64,000 nucleotides of DNA, from NCBI RefSeq assembly GCF_018320785.1, contig NC_054876.1:17320212-17384211 (forward strand). The letters are read 5' to 3'. The first letter of the stretch is position 1. Every line of letters starts with the position of its first letter. The notes under the pieces were generated by a model. It saw only the letters and a program-made list of their open reading frames with translations, had not been told where the DNA came from and made no database searches. Both the position numbers and the translations under genes were made by a program. The stretch is from Cheilinus undulatus. Taxonomy: Eukaryota > Chordata > Actinopteri > Labriformes > Labridae. Of the stretch, positions 55,981 through 64,000 are shown piece by piece.

Positions 55981-57990
55981 GGCTGCTACCGTGGTAGCTG
56001 TTGTTCGGATGTAGCTGTGGGAAAACGTCAGTTTAATGGTAACTGGACCTTTTTTTTTTTTTTTAAAGATAAGCAGAGAGCCTTATCAAAAGCTTTTCTT
56101 GGCAGAGAAGACCCCCCCCCCCCCCACCTGCCTAACAATCTAAGGCAGTGGTAGCCTGTCAGCTCAAGAGTAGCACATGTCCCTCTGTCCCTCTTGTAGT
56201 GCTAAACCAGATTGCAGATTTTAAAAACTTAACTTGCGAGATGGGCGGACAAATCCTGCTTCAGGTGTCCCTTCTAACATGCCTGTGTCCTGACTTTTAT
56301 TTCCAAGACAGGAAATTGCCAATATGTCATGCACCGCAGACACACAACATGACGCACTATGGATAAAATATACAAAACTATCTCACTATAGCATTAGATA
56401 AAATATTTTTTTTCATGTTTAAAAAAAGCGTCCTTAATCAAATGTATCTGGCATAGCTACAGAGAGCTGCAGGCCTTGTGTTGACATCTTTCATGTACCC
56501 TTACGCCATTTAGTGCATGAAGTAGTGCCATTACATTATATTTCACCAAAGTGGGGTTATGTAAGGTTTAGCATTGTATTTTTATGGCAGCTAAGTTATG
56601 GAAAATCAAGAAAAATGCAAAAGTAATGCAAATAGTAGTGTAACTAGTTCCATTTTGCTGTAACTACGTAATGTATCTCATTGCATTTTTTAAAAGAAAC
56701 TAGTGATGTGTAATGGATTTTTTTTTTTTTTTAACATAACTACCTTAACACTGATCCTCACTAGTGAATCTTTGTAAAATAAACGGTCAATAATTAATCA
56801 TTCCTCGTCTGTTTCATTACAGGAGCATATTAGGTTTAATCTTTAAAAAATGTTTAATCTTTATCATTGTTTTTAAGCTATTTCCCTCTGAATATGTTCA
56901 AACTTTTTATGTGCTGGTGCCCTGCCGCATACAACAGGTGCTCTTTCATTATTTCACCTCTGTCCCTCAAACATCCCAAGTCCGCCACTGCTCTAGATTC
57001 TCAGTGTGTGAGACACAGCATTCAAGCCCTGACTTGTCAACATGTATGCTGAAAAGAAAATTGCACTGTGATGCAGCTGTTATGCAGTCCAGTTTAAAAA
57101 AACTTTAGTCATTTTACTCTGAAACGGGCCTGCTTCAATGTGAAAGATTCTTCTGCAAGAACAAACTTTATGTCATATCGTTTCAGCGTTCACCTTAAAA
57201 TTTAAAGCTAGAAGAAGCTGCCCTCAGCAGAGTGACTCAGTCGTGCTGCATTATTCTGCCTCCATAAAAATGCACCTGCAGAGCTCTGCTATTACATAAT
57301 GGAGGTGACGCTGCAGACTCAGTGCATGCCTCTTGAAATCTGAATCATGTCACTGCTACTTGTTGATGATTGGCTCGTTGGTCTGTGGTACGCTAGGCCC
57401 AGCCGCTCCCCTTTCAGTTTAATTCAAAAATCTCCAAAGAACAAAATAAACAACACATTTGTAAAAAAGAAGAGAAGAAGAAGAAGAGCAAGTAAGGACA
57501 AAATAAACTTTACAACTGCTGAAAAGTCCTGGGATCACATAACCTGAGGTTGCAGTTTCATCCTGCATCAGACAGTGTTGTGTGGCTGATATATCCACCC
57601 ATAGGCCGACGTCTAAAATTCTACATCTGGTGATAGTATTGATATAGTGGAAAATATCTCCAACATAACACTACATGTTTGGATTTTTCCATAGGTCAAG
57701 TTATGTTTAACAGATGAATTAATACATAATCACATGCTCACATACTCATTTTCTGATTTAAATGTGTAGGAAGTACTGATGACTATTGGATCACAATCCA
57801 TGATCTTCACCTTATCTGGACCTTGTTGTGTCGGTGTCTTTACATAAGAAAACTGTGACCAAAATGTTTGGTGTTTTATAACAGCTGCAGTTTGCTCAGG
57901 CTAAGGGAATAAAAATACTAAGTTTGTTGTTTGCAGTAAGGTTTAGTGAAAGGTCCAGGTTCGCCCCTGAACTCTTCCTTTCCCCACTTG
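55981..57990. other. No gene recognised
   Basis: No exon recognised. It holds a T-run at 56,049-56,064, a C-run at 56,110-56,124, a T-run at 56,720-56,733 and an AGA-rich patch at 57,469-57,490. Confidence 0.4.
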
Positions 57991-58563
57991 GGCCGGCCAC
58001 ACACTAGACGATTTTTTAATCTGGAACGATTTTAAAAGATTTTTCATCTTTAATCCTCTGAACGCACACACTAGACAACTCAGCCAGATTGTCAGATCAC
58101 TGAAGACCACACACCTGCTGACCTGCCTACGACCTCGCGTGATCACGTGATTTCAGAAAAAAAAACAAGGACGTCTGTCTATACCGTCTTGCTGTCTCTC
58201 CACAACAGTGTCCTGGCAGGCAGGACGAAATCCTGGCTGGAATTAAGGTACCGTTGTGTTTATGGTTGTGAGTGGTGAAAGTACGTATGATTCGCCTGGT
58301 GACGCTACCCGGTGTGCTCGATCTCATTGGTTGTTGTGGGTCAGTGGCACTACGACCTTGATTTGTAAATATGATTCAGGGTTTGGGAGGCTATGATGCG
58401 ATTTGGAGCAGTAAATTAATCATGTTGACACCACACACATGCAGACTACTTGGACAACTAATCATTTGCGACAAGGCTCCAGTCAGTATACACCCCCACG
58501 GTCGTCGGGGGAGGCAAATCTTGCCCCAAATCAGGCTTAAAATCCTGTAGTGTGTGGCCAGCC
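57991..58563. mobile_element. Harbinger-like MITE, TTG/TTA-flanked
   Basis: A 573-base element whose left end is GGCCGGCCACACACTAGACG and whose inverted right end is GGCTGGCCACACACTACAGG. The flanks are TTG (57988-57990) and TTA (58564-58566), one change from the TTA target used by PIF/Harbinger. The ends resemble those of the element at 37,840 (CCGGCTCAGACTACAC) but belong to another subfamily. Confidence 0.68.
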
Positions 58564-58669
58564 TTACAGTGGGAGATTTTCTTCTCCACAGAAATCACAG
58601 TGTATTATCAGAATATCAAGATAATGACCAAGCAGAGTTAACCTTATGATGGCAGCCTTTAGTGCCTTT

Positions 58670-60705
58670 AAAGCAGCACTATGTAACTTTCACTTTTTTT
58701 GAAGTTTTGCGGCGCTGGTGGACAAAAGTGGTAGTGCTTTACCAGAAGGAACACTCAATTACCCATGAGCACCAGCGCGTACTGCCGTAAAGATCCTGAT
58801 CTCCCAGTCGCGTGCATTTGTTTTGGAAGCGAATGAAAGAAGACGGGACTTACTTTCAAAACTACTCTTCTGTCTTTAGTGACTGTTTGCAGGATGGATC
58901 AGCGTTTCCGCTAGACTTAATTGTCGCTGGTCAAAATGACCGGCAGTCCTCAAGAATTCCGGCCATTTAGAACAACTACCGGACATTTGCTTTAACATTA
59001 TTTTGCCGCATTAACAGCAGCAAAACGCATAAATCTGGTGTTCTGTGATACATTAATACATACAAGTCTGCGCTAAACGGGAGAGAGGACACGTTTTTAT
59101 TTCCAGACCTGACCCAAAACCGAGACAGAAGAAACCAAGCCAACAGTAAACCTGACTAATTATTACCCCGTTATTAAAAACTGGTAGACACGTGATTAGA
59201 CACTAGAAACGACTGCACAAAGACTTTCTCTTAATGTTCTTTGTGTAAGTGGTTTAAAGTATCAAAATAAAGGCTGTGCGCTTTTCCTTACACACGCAGT
59301 TACACAATATACGCCCACGTTAAACTCATAAACAACAGTTAGTGTCACATTAGCACCGTTAGCCTGTTAGCTCATTGGCCGCTAAGTTCTTTGTAGCTTA
59401 CATCAGTAAAAAAAACCATCCTCCACCGACAAAAACGAAGCATCCAAACACATAACAAAAGTGCTCTCTTAACTGGGCACTGCGTTAGAACTCTGTATTT
59501 CAAATGAAAAATGAGTCTTACCATCAGTTGCTAATATCAGTCCCCATGATGATACCACTGTAGCCTCCAATAAAGCAGTAAATCGAACCATCCTGGTTTA
59601 TTTGGACTAGTACCGAAAAGATAAAAGCTCCACAGCAGATCCGGTCCAGTCCTCCTCTCATTAACGGCTTATCCAAGACTACTTCTGCTAATTAGCCGGC
59701 GTAGGCCTCTCTCTCTCTGCTGCTGTATCGGTGTTTCAGACGCTCAGCTGTACCATTCCCTTTGATTCAGCCTCTTCATTACTCACAGCGATGACATACT
59801 CAAAATCCCTCCATACTGCTGATGATATTAAGCCTTTGGTTAACCAGGAAAACTTCACTTAGATTAAAATTCTGCTTTATGCGAAAGCTCTGGTCAAACT
59901 TTATAATATATAATAAAAAATATAATATGCAAGTATTCAGTATTTACTTATCTGGTCATTTACATGTTTTCTGCAGGACATTGTGACCGGTTATATTTTT
60001 ATCTGCTGGACTTCCGCCCTTTTTACCGGCCAATGGCCGGCAATTACCGGCTAATGGAAACTCAGGGATGGATAGTGAAGAGGTAATGTATTTATTTTTG
60101 GCTAAATGACGATGTTGAAAATCACCTGTTTCAGCGAGATAGTGAATAAACTGATGACGAGATGGCCCTTAGAGATACGAAAAGACACATTACAAACTCA
60201 AGAGTACTGTATATAGATGGTAAGCAATCAACATATACTCACAAGTCCAACAACAACAGGCCAAATCAGCATCGGTCGTACATCCCTCCTCGGCTTTCAG
60301 CTCACGCTGAATGTTGAATGTTTATTCTTGTCCGTACATACAACAAGATAATTGTTACTCTCTCGCTTTCCTTTTTTTGTCTCCTCTGATAAAACTTTTC
60401 TTTTCTTTGGGTTTTTTGCCATGACAACAACTGCGTTTAGCTTTCGCCTCGACTTCCGTCTTTTCAACGAATCGGGAAGGAGGGGGAAGTGACGTATACC
60501 GTAAAGCAGTCAAAGCAGTAGAAATGTGTAGTTTTTTTAGTGTGGAAGGGTTCCTACCATCCACCTTGAAGGTACATTGTGCCCGTGAAGACGATATAGA
60601 CCCCCCCCCAGACCATGACAAAGGTGTCATTCAACCTGTTGTAAGGTGATGTACCATCACTGTGACTCTCGAAATATTATATTAAGGTGGAAAAACTACA
60701 TAGTC
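58670..60705 (-). mobile_element. Composite DNA element with lysine-rich frame, split by a hAT insertion
   Basis: The left end GCACTATGTAACTTTCAC and the inverted right end GACTATGTAGTTTTTCCAC are related. On the minus strand an ATG at 60,422 opens MAKNPKKRKVLSEETKKGKR, running to a GTAACA donor-like site. From memory, similar KKRKRE openings begin a protein carried by a widespread fish repeat. Without the hAT insert the element would be about 870 bases. Borders are approximate and no target duplication is clear. Confidence 0.55.
58900..60065. mobile_element. hAT-type element with perfect 8-base target duplication
   Basis: A 1,166-base element is flanked by GGATGGAT at 58892-58899 and 60066-60073. 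The left end is CAGCGTTTCCGCTAG and the inverted right end is CTGAGTTTCCATTAG. Both ends continue into ACCGG-rich blocks with GGTCAAAATGACCGG at the left. No transposase motif is seen, so it is non-autonomous. A second copy starts at 63,775. Confidence 0.85.
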
Positions 60706-63089
60706 AAATCTACAAATTATTCACAGTTGGTATAAACTAATGAACAACTTAGATAACAGCAAAACTTCTACACTGAAAGTATAAACCTTTTATATCTGAT
60801 GTCACGCAATCTTCTCCATATTTAGCATGAATGCTTATGCTAAATAAATACTCCTGTTTACAAATTCCCCACAATAATTTGTGTAGTGCACATTTTGTTC
60901 ACAGAAAGTTTAAAGAACTTGAGGTGTCAGTTTTATATACCTGCAAGTCATTTTATGGGGCTTAAAACAGCATTTCCCACAGCAACCAATCATTCGTGAC
61001 AAAAAGCCCTGAATAATGCTAATGATGCAAACAACAATACCAGGATTTAAGACGTGACTATCTACAAGTTAGTCAAGTCCGTCAAGAAATTTTGGCATCT
61101 AAATGAGGTATGGACAAGGACAGCTACGTAGATATCAAGGTTGTATGCTTTAAAACTTCAAGCCGTTTAAGCTGTATTTTAAACCATTGTGTCTCAGCTG
61201 GACTTTTTTTTTTTTTGCTTAAAAAGCTTGTAAAACATCAGACCTGTGGTGCAGAGTCAAGCTCTAAACATCCTTGTCTTCAAGATGAATGGGGCTCTAA
61301 GAATATGTGTGCTGCAGTAATGTCACTGGAATATTTGAAAAGTTATGGGACTATAAAGACAAAAGCTCTGGTGCCCTTCCAATAGACCAAACATGGTGTA
61401 GTAGGTATGATCACATAATGAGAAATTTTCTCATTCTTACATCTTAAACATATCACAGTTTTTTGTGCACCTGTGCCCCACCACATACAGCAGGTTCCCT
61501 TTTATTATTTTTGCCCCTGTCCCCCGAACATCATGAGTCCACCACTGGACACAGATGCATAAAAATTTGAAGCTGTTCTCACAGAAAAAAAAAATTCCCC
61601 TGACTTTCAAGATGTTGTTTTCAAGCCCAGTGTTATTCCCGTTAAAGATATTCTTTCCATATCCAACAATTACATTTTTAGTGGGTTTTAAATAGTTTAC
61701 CTGCTCTCTGTTTTGTTGATTTTGTAATTTGTATGTCATAATGGTTGGTATGTCTTACCGGCTGCAAAACAAATTTGATACCTATGGGTTAAGATAAAGT
61801 AGTCTGAACCTGAACCTCCATGAGCCGCTGTCTACAGAGCACCAGATGTAGTCACTTTCTGCTCCTTAAATGAATTACAGTGTGTTGATCAGTTGACTCC
61901 CACAGACCGGACTCAGAGTCAGGTTCGCCTGCTTTACTAACTCCTCTTTCCCCCCTATGACACTAAGAACACTGAGTCTCATTTTAACCAGATGGCTTGC
62001 TGCTCCTGGATCACCTCAGATTGAGCCGCTGTGTTGTGACCTCTGACCTCTCTTGCCGCTTACTTCAAGTGTTGTTGACAGGAAGGATGGTGTTTTTCTA
62101 AAAGTCTATTTAAGCCCATTGATTTACTGATCAAGCTGTTCTGTGAGATCAAAAGGCTTCGCATTCTTTCTCATCATTTTTCACAGCGTTCGATGTAAAC
62201 TCATGTCAACTTCTGAGCATGAAATGACGCGATATTATCCTCCCTGATGGGAAACGTATGCTAATGGCTGTAACAGTGTGATAAATAGGATCCTAAAAAG
62301 ATATTAGCAGCTAACAGTCCCCTCCTGTGTTTATATTATTCTCCTCAAATGAAAGCCATTGTGTGCTAGAGGACAAAGCAACTTTCTGCTAATAGCCTTT
62401 CTCTTCTGAGTTAAGGAAATGAATGTTTGGACCATTTTATATTGCTTCCTGTGGATTCTTGCCCTTGTAAAAACCAAGGCAGTGGGTACTGTTGACCCCT
62501 TGTTGGTTGCAGCTCAGTTACCGGGTGAGTGTGGAGGTTTCACTTAGAATACTAATGGGCACAGTCACAGCAGCCTGATCTACTGGTTAGTCTATTTGCT
62601 ATCTTATGCTCAAAACACAAAATATAACTTTGGAATTTTATTTATCAAATGTGTGAAAGCTTAAGGAACATTGCAGACCAGAAGCTAAATCTCAAGTGTA
62701 CTGGTAAACATTGGGTTGAACTCATCACTGCAGCCTGTTGTGTTGTCTGCAATAAAATGCCCAAATAGAAATTAATTTGCATTGATTGATATGTGTGCAT
62801 AAGGCAGCTAATGCCACTGCAGAGAAAACATTTTATACTAAGATGGACAGAGCAACAGCTGCCTAAGAGTAAAGCCAAAATATTTGACACCATGATAATG
62901 TAGAGCAAACTTTAAAATTAAAATGCATGTCAAAAAATGTTCTTAAACCTGGAATCTGTCCTGATTCTAAGTTATTGTAATGCCCATATATGTCCAGAGC
63001 ACAGGTGCTTCCCTCTCCCCTGTTAGTCTGCTTTCACATTAGTAACATTATTTAGAGCTCAAGCATGCTCAACTATGTATCCAGTCAGA
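60706..63089. other. No gene recognised
   Basis: No exon or repeat family recognised. T-runs and A-runs lie near 61,205 and 61,583. Confidence 0.4.
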
Positions 63090-63690
63090 TATACAGTGCC
63101 TATGAAAAGTAATCACCCCCTGCGATTTTTAACCCTTTTCTTGAATTTAAAAGCAATTACATTATCATTACACTACATATACATTTTACCCTCTACCTTT
63201 AAAGCCATCCAGAGCTGGCTGTCAAGAAGCATCACCACAGCATGATGCTGCCACCACCAGGCTTCACAGTGGGGATGGTGTGTTTGTTGTGATTTGCAGT
63301 GTTTGGTGTCAGCCAAATATAGAGTCTTGTCTGATGGCCAAAAAGCACCATTTTGGTCTCATTCGACCAAAGAACTTTCTCCCACTTGACCATGGAGTCT
63401 CCAACATGCCTTTTGGTGAACTCTAGTTTAGATTTAATGAGTTTTCTTCAACTGTTGCTTTCTCTTTGCCACCCTCCCATAAAGCTTTGACTAGTGAAGA
63501 ACCCAGGCAACAACTGTTGTATGCAGTCTCTCCCATCTCAGCTACTGAAGCTTGTGACTCCTTCAGAGTAGTCATATGTGTCTTTGTGGTGTCTCTAAGT
63601 TGTCTCCATCTTGCACGGTCATTCAAGCATCTCCCTATACAGTCTGCATGAATTGTGCCCCAGACTCCATCCTGAAGAGGGAGTATGTGT
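63090..63690 (-). pseudogene. Tc1-like relic, partial
   Basis: One end is visible as TACAGTGCCTATGAAAAGTA at 63,094-63,113. On the minus strand, CATGCTGTGGTGATGCTTCT near 63,228-63,247 is the decayed glycine-motif region. The tract near 63,355-63,400 resembles the WSDE region in the relative at 35,215, and RWRQLRDTTKTHMTTLKE near 63,560-63,620 follows the N-terminal domain. The far end is lost. Same family as 16,915 and 35,215. Confidence 0.75.
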
Positions 63691-63774
63691 TCACACTAGA
63701 GGTGTCTTCGACTAAGGATTTTCAGTGTCGAATCTGATTCCTAGGATTTTGCCTTTAGTTGACAAATAGTTGAA

Positions 63775-64000
63775 CAGCGTTTCCGCTTGACTTTTTTGTC
63801 CCTGGTCAAAATGACTGGTAGTCCTCGAGAATTCTGGCCATTTAGAACAACTACTGGACATTTGCCTTAACATTATTTTGCTGCATTAACAGCAGCAAAA
63901 CGCATAAATCTGATATTCTATGATACATCGATACATACAAGTCTGCGCTAAACGTGACCGAGGACACATTTTTATTTCTAGACCTAACCCAATGGTTTCA
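63775..64000. mobile_element. Second copy of the 58,900 hAT element, cut by the window end
   Basis: From CAGCGTTTCCGCTTG on, the sequence follows 58,900-59,115 in the same orientation, with scattered differences, many of them at CpG (for example GACCGG to GACTGG). The other end and any duplication lie beyond the window. The 70 bases before it, with GTGTCTTCGACTAAGG, look like part of another repeat. Confidence 0.82.

Noticed and set aside
57180-57310. Possible conserved regulatory element with TGACTCA and ATTATT words
   Set aside because: Single short motifs in AT-rich DNA occur by chance; there is no second line of evidence within the window.
1-64000. LTR retroelements, endogenous retroviruses or Polintons
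   Set aside because: I looked for paired long terminal repeats, primer-binding sites and gag, protease, integrase or capsid motifs and saw none that I could support.

Overview
The window looks like non-coding DNA from a teleost fish, probably a percomorph. The reasons are an AT-rich, CpG-poor base composition, dense Tc1-like, hAT and Harbinger-like DNA transposon relics, V-SINE-type tRNA-derived SINEs, fragments of L1/Tx1-like and L2/CR1-like LINEs, and vertebrate-type tRNA-Ser(GCT) and tRNA-Ala(AGC) genes. I found no exon of an ordinary host protein gene. The long open frames all lie inside repeats or have no recognisable product.

Layout. 1-10,900: Tc1-like relics, a TA-flanked MITE with clean ends, a small hAT MITE with an 8-base target duplication, and a SINE inserted in an older V-SINE. 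10,920-11,840: a decayed, A-rich minisatellite. 15,500-31,500: a hAT-type MITE, a second small minisatellite, and a run of Tc1-like relics; the best preserved is 25,313-26,833, with TA on both sides. A V-SINE with target duplications sits at 29,978-30,340. 31,800-36,350: duplicated repeat blocks, including the second copy of an unassigned repeat also seen at 21,380 that carries two short spliceable-looking open frames. 37,840-38,518: a Harbinger-like element flanked by TTA. 41,105-42,240: a TTAA-flanked element with a broken THAP DNA-binding exon, best read as a Kolobok relic; another TTAA-flanked MITE follows.

The main host feature is a tandem array at about 44,410-54,100. Units of about 1.13 kb each carry a tRNA-Ser(GCT) gene on the minus strand and, in six units, a tRNA-Ala(AGC) gene on the plus strand. 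The pairs are head to head with exactly 104 bases between them. Seven Ser loci and six Ala loci are visible. Three Ser loci (45,268, 47,980, 50,573) keep the full cloverleaf and B box; the others show CpG-type decay in the B box or acceptor stem. Each unit from the second onward also carries the 3' half of a tRNA-Ser joined to unrelated sequence. The array has been invaded by a 585-base MITE, whose empty site survives in sister units, and by a hAT end plus an L1/Tx1-like LINE tail.

54,100-64,000: a duplicated block, a second Harbinger-like MITE, a composite element encoding a lysine-rich peptide and split by a hAT element with a perfect 8-base duplication, another Tc1 relic, and the start of a second copy of that hAT element, cut by the window end.

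Family names rest on recalled motifs, terminal repeats and target duplications read by eye; no database search was run.
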